A stretch of 64,000 bases of DNA from Eremothecium cymbalariae DBVPG#7215. Taxonomy: Eukaryota; Ascomycota; Saccharomycetes; Saccharomycetales; Saccharomycetaceae. Shown in pieces: positions 40,701 to 50,208 of this stretch. Made by a program: the position numbers and the translations under genes. The stretch is from contig NC_016456.1 in NCBI RefSeq assembly GCF_000235365.1, positions 1 through 64,000 on the forward strand, given 5' to 3'. Positions within the stretch are counted from its first letter, which is position 1. Every line of letters begins with the position of its first letter. The notes under the pieces were generated by a model. It was not told the origin of the DNA. It saw nothing but the letters and a program-made list of their open reading frames with translations, and did no database searches.

Positions 40701-42309
40701 TCGATATGTAGATGAGGTGATCAAAATTCTAGACATGGAACAGTATGTTGATGCTGTTGTAGGTGTTGCTGGTGAAGGTTTGAACGTTGAGCAGAGGAAG
40801 CGGTTGACTATTGGTGTCGAGTTAGTTGCTAAACCAAAGTTATTGTTATTTTTGGATGAACCCACTTCTGGTCTAGACTCTCAAACAGCATGGTCTATAT
40901 GTCAATTGATGAGATCCTTGGCTGATCATGGCCAAGCTGTTTTGTGTACAATCCACCAGCCTTCTGCTTTACTAATGCAGGAATTTGATAGATTGTTGTT
41001 ACTGCAAAAACACGGACAAACGGTTTATTTCGGTGATCTGGGTGATGGTTGTTCAACGATGATTAAATATTTTGAAGATCATGGTGCTGAGCCATGTGAT
41101 AAAAACTCAAATCCTGCCGACTGGATGTTACGTGTAATTGATGCGGCTCCTGGATCTACTGCAAATCAGGATTATCATGAGGTTTGGAAAAATTCTAAAG
41201 AGTATGAGGAGGTGCAAAAGGAACTATCTTTGATGGAGCAAGAGTTGCCTAAGAGACCATTAGACACTTCTTCAGAGCAGACTGAATTTGCTACCGGTTT
41301 CCCTTACCAAGTGAAATTAGTGACTTCCAGATTATGGCAGCAATATTGGCGGACGCCGTCCTATATATGGTCTAAATTCTTTGTGGCTATTATCTCCTCC
41401 TTATTTGTTGGCTTTACTTTCTTCAAATCCGATCTTTCTATGCAAGGTTTACAAAATCAAATGTTATCGATTTTCATGTTAATTGTTGTTTTTAACCCAA
41501 TACTCCAACAATATTTACCTGTATTTGTCTCTCAAAGGAACTTATACGAGTCAAGAGAGCAGCATTCGAGGACATTTTCTTGGAAATCTTTTCTCGTTGC
41601 ACAACTCATTGTTGAAATACCTTGGAATGTGATTGTCGGAACCCTCAGCTTCTTCTGTTACTACTATGCAGTTGGGTTGTACAATAGCGCCTCGGTAGCT
41701 CACCAATTGACTGAAAGAGGTCTATTGTTTTGGTTGTTCTCTATTATTTATTATGTCTACGTTGGTTCCGCTGGTCAAGCAGCTATAGCCGGGGTGCAGA
41801 ACATTGAAAGTGCAGGTAATTTGGCTAGTATGGTATTTACATTATGTTTATCATTCTGTGGTGTTATGGTGAGTCGCAAAAATCTTCCAAGATTCTGGAT
41901 ATTTATGTATCGTATCTCTCCCTTTACTTACATGGTAGACGGTATGTTGTCCGTTGCAGTCGCCAATGTTGATGTTCGGTGTTCCGATTATGAATATATC
42001 CATTTTAATGCTCCCGCTGGGCAGACATGCCAGCAATACACAGACGCTTACATGAATGTTGCTGGAGGTTATCTCTCCAACCCTAATTCAACAACAGATT
42101 GCTCTTTCTGCCCTATTTCCTCTACAAATGCCTTTTTGAGCTCCGTGGACTGTTCGTATTCTCATAGGTGGAGAAATATTGGAATATCCGTCGCCTATAT
42201 TTTATTGAATTACTTCATATTCCTTGGTTTATACTGGTTGACAAGGGTTCCCAAAAAGAGACCTGACTTGGTAGAATCCACAGACGCTGATAGACCATCA
42301 TCATCATAA
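37756..42309 (+). CDS. PDR5: PDR-type ABC multidrug efflux pump (Pdr5 family)
   Basis: Plasma-membrane ABCG full transporter that exports hydrophobic drugs and sterol-like compounds. The 1,517 residues compare with 1,511 in S. cerevisiae Pdr5, with matching NBD-TMD-NBD-TMD order. NBD1 has the degenerate Walker A GRPGSGCTTLLK with Cys200 replacing Lys, and signature VSGGERKRVSI. NBD2 has a canonical GASGAGKTTLLD (Lys910), a degenerate signature LNVEQRKRLTIG and Walker B LLLFLDEPTSGLD. This asymmetry is the hallmark of the Pdr5 group. Cysteines near the C-terminal extracellular loop (CSFCPISSTN) are also conserved. Two PDREs lie upstream. S. cerevisiae has no pump gene at this synteny position, so it moved in or was lost there. 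PDR5, PDR10 and PDR15 are co-orthologs. Confidence 0.93.
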   Translation: MESDGEKEKQRSMSTQDLSLESPIELNNDTAHIYTGINSEENMMVKELARTLTNTSARRQQDNRSGSAHLYSLTSAEYGVNPVYMDESNPGYDPRLDPTSDHFSSEAWTKNMSRINASDASYYKPYSLGCMWRNLSAYGNSADVAYQSTIYQSVVKAVSSMARQFRGNKHVNTVDILKPMDGLVKPNELLVVLGRPGSGCTTLLKSISSNTHGFYVGEDAMISYDGLTPKQVAKNYRGAVVYTAEVDVHIPHLTVFQTLYNVALLATPVNRIKGVDRETYAKHITEVTMATYGLSHTKNTKVGNDFIRGVSGGERKRVSIAEVSICGSKFQCWDNATRGLDSATALEFVKALRVNADLTDSAGVVAIYQCSEEIYTLFDKVCILYEGRQIFFGSTKEAKQYFLDLGYICPPRQATADFLTAITNPSERIINEEFLKAQKYVPVTPKEMEICWKQSDQYKRLLQEIDSYATNESEQGDLKLKQAHCARQSKSSRSSSPYISSFNQQVKYLTTRNIQRAKATMEITLFQIIGNIVMPLIIGSMFYKAMKPNDATTFYSRGAAMFYGLLFNAFSSLLEINALYEIRPVTEKHKRYALYHPGAEALASIMSEIPIKITISVTFNLVYYFMVNFRRDAGTFFFFYLIVMLSTFAMSHLFRCVGAATKTLPQAMIPASIILLILAMYVGFAVPKTKILGWSKWLFYINPLTHAFESLMINEFHGREFQCANYVPSGPLYQGFSSDNRVCAVVGSVPGSDKVLGDRYIELSYGYLHSHKWRSVPILLAYIFFFLIVYLLLCEYNESAKQNGEILVFPKSVVNRLKKENKLNQKNADDEEKSLGIEPISDSKLIRSSTGRSNLETTVGLSKSQAIFHWRNVCYSVKIKDENRLILDHVDGWVKPGTLTALMGASGAGKTTLLDCLASRVTTGVLTGSMFVNGNLRDKSFPRSIGYCQQQDLHLSTATVKESLRFSAYLRQSADIPKEEKDRYVDEVIKILDMEQYVDAVVGVAGEGLNVEQRKRLTIGVELVAKPKLLLFLDEPTSGLDSQTAWSICQLMRSLADHGQAVLCTIHQPSALLMQEFDRLLLLQKHGQTVYFGDLGDGCSTMIKYFEDHGAEPCDKNSNPADWMLRVIDAAPGSTANQDYHEVWKNSKEYEEVQKELSLMEQELPKRPLDTSSEQTEFATGFPYQVKLVTSRLWQQYWRTPSYIWSKFFVAIISSLFVGFTFFKSDLSMQGLQNQMLSIFMLIVVFNPILQQYLPVFVSQRNLYESREQHSRTFSWKSFLVAQLIVEIPWNVIVGTLSFFCYYYAVGLYNSASVAHQLTERGLLFWLFSIIYYVYVGSAGQAAIAGVQNIESAGNLASMVFTLCLSFCGVMVSRKNLPRFWIFMYRISPFTYMVDGMLSVAVANVDVRCSDYEYIHFNAPAGQTCQQYTDAYMNVAGGYLSNPNSTTDCSFCPISSTNAFLSSVDCSYSHRWRNIGISVAYILLNYFIFLGLYWLTRVPKKRPDLVESTDADRPSSS

Positions 42310-42629
42310 ACTAACGGAATATAAAGTACTCGCTGTAATATATATTACTATACCTCAAGGCTATTCATATATAATATATACTCAATTACACACAGTTTAA
42401 TAACTTTGTCCCACTAATTAATATTTATTTGATCTTTTCACTCGTTGTTATTCGCTTCTTCTGATGGGCACTGACACCATATTTGCCCGTTTCTTTTGAA
42501 TGAAAATCTTCACCAAGCGATGAGTTCAAAAAGAACTAATGTTGTTAAAGTTCAACAAACTTCAACATAACTAGTGGAAGAATCACGAATAGAAACCACA
42601 GTTTAGCGAATATATAGGTAACCTTCAAG
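42310..42629. promoter_or_regulatory. PDR5/RPF1 spacer with PAC element
   Basis: 320 bp. GCGATGAG at 42517-42524 is a perfect PAC core 106 nt before RPF1, preceded by TGAAAATCTT (42500-42510), a weak RRPE. The upstream half is AT-rich PDR5 3' sequence. Confidence 0.65.
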
Positions 42630-43508
42630 ATGGCAGTTGAACAGATCAATATCAAGAACAAAATGAAGAGAAAACAACTCTTTGCAGAGTTAAAAGACCA
42701 GCAAAACAAAGAGCGTCATAAGATGCGGAGGTTAAGAGCCAAAGAAGAACGCGAGGACCAAGACTTGAAGGAAGCCAGGTTGCAGAATAATGTGCCCAAG
42801 ACGATTGATAGCATGCGTGTGTACGATGAGACAATAGGCCAGGAAATAGAAGGCGATAAAGATGACCTGATGAAAGTTTTTAACAGCAATGAGCCTCCGA
42901 AAATCCTGCTCACAACGAACGTGAATGCCAAGAAAAAGGCATACGAGTTTGCCAACGTACTGATCGAAATATTCCCTAACGTCACGTTTGTCAAAAGGCA
43001 ATTTGGCTACACACTGAAGGAGATCGTAGGCTTCTGCAACAACCGGAACTACACCGACCTCGTGATAATCAACGAAGACAAGAAAAAGGTAACCGGTCTC
43101 ACCTTCGTACACCTCCCAGCCGGCCCCACCTTCTACTTCAAGGTAAGCTCCTACCTAGAAGTCGAAAAGATCGTCGGCCACGGTAGACCCACCAGTCACA
43201 TCCCTGAGCTCATCCTCAACAACTTCAATACCAGACTCGGCAAAACCGTCGGAACCCTCTTCCAATCCATCTTCCCGCAGAAACCTGACTTCGAAGGACG
43301 CCAGGTCATCACACTACACAACCAGCGAGACTACATTTTCTTCAGAAGGCATCGTTACGTATTCAGAAACGAAGTCAAAGTAGGCCTGCAGGAACTTGGC
43401 CCCCAATTCACCCTGAAGCTAAAACGTCTGCAAAAAGGCATCAAGGAGGAAACCGAGTGGGAACACAAGCCAGACATGGACAAGGAGAAGAAGAAGTTCT
43501 ACCTATAG
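42630..43508 (+). CDS. RPF1: Brix-domain ribosome biogenesis factor Rpf1
   Basis: Nucleolar protein bound to pre-60S particles, required for ITS2-containing pre-rRNA processing and export. The 292 residues match the S. cerevisiae protein (295). A basic, charged N-terminal helix (about 8-50) precedes the Brix domain (about 88-270), with PPKILLTTNVNAKKKAYEFA at its start, FVHLPAGPTFYFKVS in the middle and VITLHNQRDYIFFRRHRYVF near the end. The second half of the gene is clearly C-rich and G-poor on the + strand. PAC element upstream. Ortholog of YHR088W. Confidence 0.95.
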   Translation: MAVEQINIKNKMKRKQLFAELKDQQNKERHKMRRLRAKEEREDQDLKEARLQNNVPKTIDSMRVYDETIGQEIEGDKDDLMKVFNSNEPPKILLTTNVNAKKKAYEFANVLIEIFPNVTFVKRQFGYTLKEIVGFCNNRNYTDLVIINEDKKKVTGLTFVHLPAGPTFYFKVSSYLEVEKIVGHGRPTSHIPELILNNFNTRLGKTVGTLFQSIFPQKPDFEGRQVITLHNQRDYIFFRRHRYVFRNEVKVGLQELGPQFTLKLKRLQKGIKEETEWEHKPDMDKEKKKFYL

Positions 43509-44089
43509 CTCCATAACTACATAAAGCTCATCATATTCTTCATAATATTACCCCATCGCTGCCCATACGCTATCGAACATCATTACGCACGAACGCTGTG
43601 CCCCTCGTTTCGGGTGGCAAAGCGAGGTTGCCCTCTTTAAGAGCTTGTGAAGGAATTTTAAACAAATGCGTTAAAGAATTTATAAACAAATCAGAGCATT
43701 ACTTATAGACGTTAGTCTCAAGTAGCAAGTGGAATTCAGATACAAGGATTGCTCCCTGTGGACATTTGATTGAGCAAGTTTAATAGTCGGAAGAAGAAAA
43801 TAGGATATCGAGAATTTTGTTCCTGGTGTGGGTGCTGGTGCGATTTTTTTATTGTTTATTCACCATCGATCAATATCCGTCAACAATAATTCGTCTCTCT
43901 CAATTGACTAAATTTTTTTGGCTTTGTTGCACGCGTTAGATATTCATATCGTTTCCTTTCTTGTTTGTATTTGTGGCTTTAATTGAGTGTTAGATAGGTT
44001 GGCGCTGTATTTGCTGTCTTGTCGGAATTGTTTGAATTGTTGCAAGCTTGAGATATATCAACATCTTGACAATCGGAACGCGTCTCAAA
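43509..44089. promoter_or_regulatory. RPF1/MSN5 spacer
   Basis: 581 bp. GGTGGCAAA at 43613-43621 is a perfect proteasome-associated control element (PACE, Rpn4 site) lying inside an imperfect inverted repeat CCTCG...CGAGG (43602-43626), about 470 bp before MSN5. T-rich stretches precede MSN5. No gene seen. Confidence 0.5.
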
Positions 44090-47000
44090 ATGGATCCTAA
44101 TGGTGCGTCGCAGATAGTTAGTGCTTTGGAAGTTATATATTCTCCGAAGTCAGCTAATCACCAGAGATTAGAGGCGCAGAGGTTTTTAGACCAGGTGAAG
44201 AGCCATGAGGAGTCTCCATTTTGGGGGTATGAGATAGCTTTGAATAATTCGAGCAATTCTATCCTGAAGCATTTTGGGCTTGGGTTGTTGGTTCATGTGA
44301 TGCAAAAGCATTGGAAGGATTATGATACGGAGAAGCAGTTGGCTCTTCGGAAGTGGATAACGGATTTGAATTATCGGGTTACGGCGGATGATCCTCGTTA
44401 TATTAAGGAGAAGTTGGCATTTCTTTGGGTGGAAATTGCGAAACGAGTTTGGGGCGAGGTGTTGAAAGATGATACATTGTCGGAGCAGTCTTTGTTTGAA
44501 TCTTGGGTGGATATGGATAGGAATTTGGCTGAATTGTGGAATATGTCTGAGGCTTCTCGTGAGTTAGTGTTAATAATTTTCAGAACGTTATTTGAAGACA
44601 GTTTTCTTCTTGAGGATTTAACCGTGCTGAAGAGGATATCTATTGTGCAGCCGTTATGTATTATGATCGTGTGTCCACTAGATTTATTTAGTGAACACTA
44701 CAAGCATTCTGATAAGTGGAGATTATTTAAGAGCAACGATGAGGGTTGGTTTGGAATATGGGTCACCGAGTTGCACCGAGCGTTGGAGGCACACAACTCG
44801 CCTTACATATTAAGGTTATTGGAGACTTTAAAAACGTGTTTAAATTGGCCCATCAGCGATATCGTAATAAGATATGATATTTTGGGTGCATTGCTGGATT
44901 GTTTAATGTCTAAGATCCCCAAGGCCCAAGCTATCTCATTAGATTCGATTCACATTCTTTTGACACGCCCATACAATTCACAATCTCATTATGACACTTT
45001 CATTACCAAAGTATTCAATAGCATGAGTCTACTAGATAAAGTTTATGATGAATTGCAGTTTAATCCAAACGAAGGTATCGATGAAGGTAAATATCCAATT
45101 ATTAAAAAATTTGCGGACATGATAACGTGTTTGCATAAAAGCGTTCTGAGGTTCGACCCTGCTGATAAGAATGTCGAACTCTACCTTCGTTTAGTATTAA
45201 AAACAACATATAATCCAAGTTTGATTGTTAGTGGTATTTCTCTAGATCTGTGGTGTGCGTGTCTTAGAAATGATGAATTCCTTCCTTTGCTAGAGAAATA
45301 TGTTATTAGAGATATTTTGGAGTATTGTGCAAACGCTTTGGTTCACTACGAGCAAATAGATAATCACATTTCCAAGAACTATGCAGATGCTGACTTTCAA
45401 TCTATTTCTGATTATAATGGTTTCTGCTCAACATATAGAAAGCGAATAAGAGATGTGATCAGACTGATCTCATGCGTTCAAGTGGATTATGTTTATGATT
45501 GGTTATGTGCCAGATTAAACAGTTACTTTAGTTCTGCCTACGGACAAGAAATATTGAGTTCTACATTCCTTAATCATAAAGCGGAGCCGTACTGGAGTTC
45601 TCTGTCACAATTAATGATTGTAGAATGTTTCATTAATGGCTGTATTCGTTGGAAAATTTGGTACACTAATGAAAGCGATTTCGATAAAAAACTGGATACT
45701 ATCTTAGCAAAGGTAGAAACACTTTCAAATCAACTTATTTCTTTGAATTTAAGGGATCCATTGTTGTTAAAAAAACAAATTCAAAATTTTGCATTGTTTT
45801 TGACAATACTAAAAGACAATGTGTTGTTTAAATTGTTAGAAAAGATTATTACCACCGCTACTTTGGACTATTCGGACATTGACATGGAAGAGAAAAGTGA
45901 TAAAGCAGATGCAGTCAGAGAATTGAGGTATGCATGTGGCATAGAATTAAACAGAATGGCATTGTTGATGCCCGATTCCCTAAAGGGAATTTATTCAGAT
46001 TTAGAAAATGTCATTGCCAGTATTTTACCCAAGTTGACTTCACATGAAACGATCTCCTTCAAATCTTTCTTGTTAAGTATCGCTTTATCATCGTCAATGG
46101 ATGATAAAGGTTCCAGGTTTTCATCTATTGTGGACCCAGAATTGGCAGCGTGGTCGGACAAGAATACCGTTGTTGGTTTAACAGATTTGCCGTGGTTCTT
46201 GGAAAGGCTTGGTATTGTTAAAATTGCTCAGTACTTTCAAAAGAGAGTCATCGATGAGAATAGCGATCTTCTTGCAATAAAAATTGATGATGAAGGTAAA
46301 AAATTAAAAGTTGATCTAGCGAAACATTGGCAAACCTTGTTCCCAGTTCGTGCTACCAGAATGTTTATCCATTATTCTATGCAAACTGTTAAAAATAATG
46401 AAGATTTTGTTAAGTTACAAGAACTATGGAAACCAAGGATCGTACCTATACTGCCCTATATTTTAAGATTGTTGTACCAATTGCAGTCTTACCATGATCC
46501 TGAAAATTGGAAGGACCTTCCTGTTATAGTTCAATCTTTTGTGAAATGTTCTACGATTGAAAGGTTTTGGGAAGCAGGCGCTACTAATAAATCTAAAGAT
46601 GAGTTTATCGATGAGCACATGAAAGCTTTGCAAACAGTACGTGATTTTGCAGACTCCGTTGGGCATATAGTAAGATATACAAGAGAGTATGTCCTCTTGA
46701 TTTTGAGCGGCATTTCAAGCCTTGGCAGTATCTTCTATGAAATTGATGATCTACCTAATTTATTGATGAATTCAATCGCGATTTACAAACCAGGTTCTGA
46801 TGAAATCAGTCCTGGTGTCTCAACTCATGGTTGGAAACATATCATCAATGTCGCAATCCGGTCCATTCTCAAGAGCTGTCCGGAACAATGCGCTGCAACC
46901 TTCATGACTGCTTTTTTACCAAAATTGTTTGATACCATATCCATTGTATTGTGTAAGAAATGGTCCTCTTATATGAACAATATCAGCGTGAATCCTTCTC

Positions 47001-47755
47001 CAGCAGACGACGATGAGATAACGGAAGAAATTTTGGAAGAGAACCTGTTGCGTCAATTGACAACCGTTGTTGTTCGTTTGTTAATTGATTGTGTTGGTCA
47101 AGTTGGAGTGTCTGCACAAGTTTCCAAGTTAAAGTTGAACGCCCATCAGATCAAAATGAGAAAGGTTATATTTGGCAATGCAAATGTCATGGCTTCATTT
47201 TTGAAATTATTAAACTACCTGATATCTTTTAGAGACAGTAAATGTTCATTTAATTCAATTTTGATTATGAGGAGCAGTCTAACTGAAACATTGATAAAGC
47301 ATGAAGAGATTGATAGGTTTTATATTACAGAAATTTTACCAAACTTCTTGATGAATATTTTGACTCAAAGCGCATTCCAGGATTCATTTCAGGAAGCTCT
47401 GTATGTTTTCACGGTTGCTTTCTTAACATTATGCAAAGAGCATGAAAGCTGCAGGAAGTATTTCCATGAATTATCCAACGGTTATGACATCGAAGCCTTG
47501 TATGAAAACTTGCGAAATGTCGATAACTACAAGGACCAAAAAGTTCTAATGGTTGACTTTATTGAATGGATTAAAACTTTCAACGGTGATGTAGACGAAG
47601 ACCATCAGGATGAAAATAAAACGCGAGAAAGAAGAGAAGCAGTTTTAGCCAGGGCAAATGAAAGATTGGTCAAGAAGAATAAGGACCAAGGCGATATGTT
47701 GGATGATCCAAACACGGAAGATGCTGCATTTGGTCATCTGTTCGGTGATCACTAA
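44090..47755 (+). CDS. MSN5: Karyopherin-beta exportin Msn5
   Basis: Exportin-5-class transport receptor that exports phosphorylated proteins (Pho4, Crz1, Far1, Ste5 and others in S. cerevisiae) and imports replication protein A. The ATG at 44090 (MDPNGASQIVSALEVIYSP) follows a 14-codon open stretch beginning with TTG that is not used. The 1,221 residues match the usual 1,224. The N-terminal importin-beta-like region (about 15-90: RLEAQRFLDQVKSHEESPFW) is clear, and the rest is HEAT-repeat helical. The acidic/basic C terminus ends AAFGHLFGDH. Ortholog of YDR335W, after SWR1 in the ancestral order. Confidence 0.94.
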   Translation: MDPNGASQIVSALEVIYSPKSANHQRLEAQRFLDQVKSHEESPFWGYEIALNNSSNSILKHFGLGLLVHVMQKHWKDYDTEKQLALRKWITDLNYRVTADDPRYIKEKLAFLWVEIAKRVWGEVLKDDTLSEQSLFESWVDMDRNLAELWNMSEASRELVLIIFRTLFEDSFLLEDLTVLKRISIVQPLCIMIVCPLDLFSEHYKHSDKWRLFKSNDEGWFGIWVTELHRALEAHNSPYILRLLETLKTCLNWPISDIVIRYDILGALLDCLMSKIPKAQAISLDSIHILLTRPYNSQSHYDTFITKVFNSMSLLDKVYDELQFNPNEGIDEGKYPIIKKFADMITCLHKSVLRFDPADKNVELYLRLVLKTTYNPSLIVSGISLDLWCACLRNDEFLPLLEKYVIRDILEYCANALVHYEQIDNHISKNYADADFQSISDYNGFCSTYRKRIRDVIRLISCVQVDYVYDWLCARLNSYFSSAYGQEILSSTFLNHKAEPYWSSLSQLMIVECFINGCIRWKIWYTNESDFDKKLDTILAKVETLSNQLISLNLRDPLLLKKQIQNFALFLTILKDNVLFKLLEKIITTATLDYSDIDMEEKSDKADAVRELRYACGIELNRMALLMPDSLKGIYSDLENVIASILPKLTSHETISFKSFLLSIALSSSMDDKGSRFSSIVDPELAAWSDKNTVVGLTDLPWFLERLGIVKIAQYFQKRVIDENSDLLAIKIDDEGKKLKVDLAKHWQTLFPVRATRMFIHYSMQTVKNNEDFVKLQELWKPRIVPILPYILRLLYQLQSYHDPENWKDLPVIVQSFVKCSTIERFWEAGATNKSKDEFIDEHMKALQTVRDFADSVGHIVRYTREYVLLILSGISSLGSIFYEIDDLPNLLMNSIAIYKPGSDEISPGVSTHGWKHIINVAIRSILKSCPEQCAATFMTAFLPKLFDTISIVLCKKWSSYMNNISVNPSPADDDEITEEILEENLLRQLTTVVVRLLIDCVGQVGVSAQVSKLKLNAHQIKMRKVIFGNANVMASFLKLLNYLISFRDSKCSFNSILIMRSSLTETLIKHEEIDRFYITEILPNFLMNILTQSAFQDSFQEALYVFTVAFLTLCKEHESCRKYFHELSNGYDIEALYENLRNVDNYKDQKVLMVDFIEWIKTFNGDVDEDHQDENKTRERREAVLARANERLVKKNKDQGDMLDDPNTEDAAFGHLFGDH

Positions 47756-47963
47756 GTTGTATATAATAAAAGGAGTGTTTAAATTTGCATAATGCCAAGA
47801 GCTTATGTGCTCGAAAGCGGTTTAAATAATCAAACTTTACATGTGTAATAGTCGACTACTGTTTTGTGTAGCGTTTAATTTGTAAGTATAGAAAACTGAA
47901 CGTAAAAAATTGAAGATTGCTTCCTCTTCACTATTCTCAACAAACTAAACGAGTAAGCAAATA

Positions 47964-47999
47964 ATGAATATATGTGTGCAACTAAAACACAGCTTTTAA
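47964..47999 (+). other. uORF overlapping the MRX8 start
   Basis: An ATG 8 nt before the MRX8 ATG opens an 11-codon frame that ends at TAA 47997-47999, after the MRX8 start. If included in the mRNA it would compete with MRX8 initiation; if transcription starts downstream it has no effect. Confidence 0.4.
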
Positions 48000-49063
48000 C
48001 GTCTAAAGTTTTAAGGAGCAGTCCTTCAAATCTCAAGGATATCATATTACGGACTGAAGTTAAGCATAGACCACCTTTAGAGCCAGAGATACACACTAAA
48101 TGTATTAAGCAAATCAGTTCTATTTCAAAAAAGACTCCAAAATTAACGCTTTCAGCTGACCTATTTGAACAATATAATAAAGAGTTTGCTCGAGTATCTC
48201 CTAATGAACTTTCAAAGGTTAACTCCTTCTTTAACTCCTCGATGGTGAAGTTCGAATGGGCGTGTTCCAGTTTTTTGGCGATTCCGGGAGAGAATTTAAA
48301 GAGAGATATCAAGCTCCGCCAAAAAGAAGAAGAGAAGCTTATAGCTGACACTGCAAACTTCATAGACTCAATAAAAGTTCCAGGTTCATCTCCAGTTTTT
48401 TGTGATGATGATCACCTGCCTAAAAAACCGAGGAAGCGTTATCCTGGCAAAACCGATGGGATACCTTTTGAATTATTGAACGGTCTGCCTGAAGTTGCTT
48501 TCTTGGGTCGCTGTAATTCTGGAAAATCCACATTATTGAACAATTTAACAACTGGGTTCCAAAGAGTTAAACTTAACGCCTATGCTAGGGCTTCCAGGAG
48601 ACCAGGTTTTACAAAAACAATTAATTGTTTTAATGTGGGAAATAAGTTGAGACTTATAGATACCCCAGGATATGGTGTTAAAGGTACAAAAGAACAAGGC
48701 ACCCTAACAATGGACTATTTACGTGAAAGGAAGGAACTTAGGAGAACTTTCGTTTTGATTTCTGCCGATCTAGGTTTCACTCCTTTGGACACTATGATAA
48801 TCGACTTTCTAGTAACTCATGGGATTCCATTTGAATTAGTTTTTACAAAAATGGATAAAGTTAAAAATGTGAAAAGAATACATAGCATTATTCAGAACAG
48901 TGGAATCCTAAACCTACCTGTTCTACCACAAATCACTTTTTTGAATTCTACAACGAACAAGCAATTCCAGAAGAGATACGGAGTTGATCAACTACGCTAT
49001 TTGATATTCCAAGCATGTAATTTAAAACCGGGCACTCTCCCCTCGAAGAGCGCAAAACTTTGA
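47972..49063 (+). CDS. MRX8: Mitochondrial EngB/YihA-family GTPase Mrx8
   Basis: Translation-factor-class GTPase associated with the mitochondrial ribosome/expressosome in S. cerevisiae. It has 363 residues. A basic N-terminal presequence-like stretch precedes the GTPase domain (about 170-345): G1 GRCNSGKSTLLNN, G2 region RPGFTKTINCF, G3 DTPGYGVKG and G4 FTKMDKV. The SRRPGFTKT-type G2 is diagnostic of EngB/YihA. An ATG 8 nt upstream opens a short overlapping frame. Ortholog of YDR336W, directly after MSN5 as in S. cerevisiae. Confidence 0.9.
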   Translation: MCATKTQLLTSKVLRSSPSNLKDIILRTEVKHRPPLEPEIHTKCIKQISSISKKTPKLTLSADLFEQYNKEFARVSPNELSKVNSFFNSSMVKFEWACSSFLAIPGENLKRDIKLRQKEEEKLIADTANFIDSIKVPGSSPVFCDDDHLPKKPRKRYPGKTDGIPFELLNGLPEVAFLGRCNSGKSTLLNNLTTGFQRVKLNAYARASRRPGFTKTINCFNVGNKLRLIDTPGYGVKGTKEQGTLTMDYLRERKELRRTFVLISADLGFTPLDTMIIDFLVTHGIPFELVFTKMDKVKNVKRIHSIIQNSGILNLPVLPQITFLNSTTNKQFQKRYGVDQLRYLIFQACNLKPGTLPSKSAKL

Positions 49064-49251
49064 CTATACGTCTTTCATTAAAGGCAAACCATAGCCTCAT
49101 CAAGATATAATGCATTTGATATATATATATGGTCATTATTTATAAAGTGATAGCGGTTTAAGTACCACTCTGTCTTAAAGCAATGTAATATTGTACACAG
49201 TAAAATCAGACAAAAGCTGTCACATCCACGATTTATTCAGAATTGGTCAGT

Positions 49252-49896
49252 TCAAAATCCCCAACCACCACGACCACCTCTGCTGCCGCCTCTGCTGCTA
49301 CCACCTCTAAAACCACCTCTGCTTCCGAAACCACCTCTGGAACCGCCACCACGGCCAGAAAAACCACCTCTGGAACCACCTCTACCACTAAATCCGCCTC
49401 TAGAACCGCCTCTACCACTAAATCCGCCTCTGCTGCCGCCACGACCACCACGGCCACCTGGAGCACCACCAGTTCTCTTCCTTTTAGGTTTTGGTCCAAC
49501 AACTGCTGGTTTTGGCAAAAATCTTTCAATTGGTAATAGCTTGTCAGGAGAAATATAAAATTTATCACCGTCTTTGAATGACGAAGCCTTGACACCTTCA
49601 GAACACTTAACAGTGAAGAATACCTCGTTTAATGGGCCCAAAATTTCATCGACCTTACCAACTTGCGTCTTGTTTTCCAAGTAAATTGGTGCATTGAAAT
49701 ACGGAACCTTGGTATTGATGGAACGGCACACAACGTCACCTTCACAATCATGCATGAAAGCACCCATTTCTAATACGCTGTCCGGTGGGCCCTGTGGGAC
49801 CGATGATCTACCACCTCTGCCTCCAAAACCACCTCTGCCTCCAAAGCCGCCTCTAGAACCACCACGGCCGCCTCTACTATTACCTCTAAAACTCAT
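49252..49896 (-). CDS. GAR1: H/ACA snoRNP protein Gar1
   Basis: Core protein of H/ACA ribonucleoproteins, which guide pseudouridylation and 18S rRNA processing, and partner of Cbf5. The ATG at 49896 ([13 protein letters not shown]) gives 214 residues (S. cerevisiae 205). An upstream in-frame GTG is not used. The central beta-barrel domain (about 35-125) contains [19 protein letters not shown] and [20 protein letters not shown]. It is flanked by RGG-rich tails of about 30 and 75 residues. The long imperfect GGXRGG repeat makes both other frames open. A perfect RRPE lies upstream. Ortholog of YHR089C. Confidence 0.96.
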   Translation of the reverse strand: MSFRGNSRGGRGGSRGGFGGRGGFGGRGGRSSVPQGPPDSVLEMGAFMHDCEGDVVCRSINTKVPYFNAPIYLENKTQVGKVDEILGPLNEVFFTVKCSEGVKASSFKDGDKFYISPDKLLPIERFLPKPAVVGPKPKRKRTGGAPGGRGGRGGSRGGFSGRGGSRGGFSGRGGSRGGFSGRGGGSRGGFGSRGGFRGGSSRGGSRGGRGGWGF

Positions 49897-50208
49897 TATA
49901 TCTAATATTAGCACGGGAGAGAGGGCACTGATCGGATATTTGGTAGAATCAAGATTACTGCTATACAATTACAGCTTATTTCTCTATTAGCGTTCAAAGA
50001 GATGAGCTTTTGCATTGAAATAAAAATTTTTCAGGCTGAAGTCGTAAAAAGAAAAGATACTCTTATAATAGCACGTGACTATTTCGTTATGTAACCAGAT
50101 TATATCATCACATCTTAAACTTGTATTGACGGTAATGACCGGTTTATCAAATTAGCATTTTAGTTGATGACACAAGGTACCTTAGTTTTCACTATATATT
50201 TGTAACTT
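49897..50208. promoter_or_regulatory. GAR1 promoter and URA9 3' region
   Basis: 312 bp. On the GAR1 strand TGAAAAATTTTT (50033-50022) is a perfect RRPE, GATGAG at 50001-50006 is a PAC-like core, and CACGTG is at 50072-50077. Together they resemble the ribosome-biogenesis promoter pattern seen at IPI1. Confidence 0.65.

Noticed and set aside
49243..49536. 97-codon Thr/Ser-rich frame opposite GAR1, resembling a mucin-like wall protein
   Set aside because: It is the complement of the GAR1 glycine/arginine repeat region; repeats leave all frames open.
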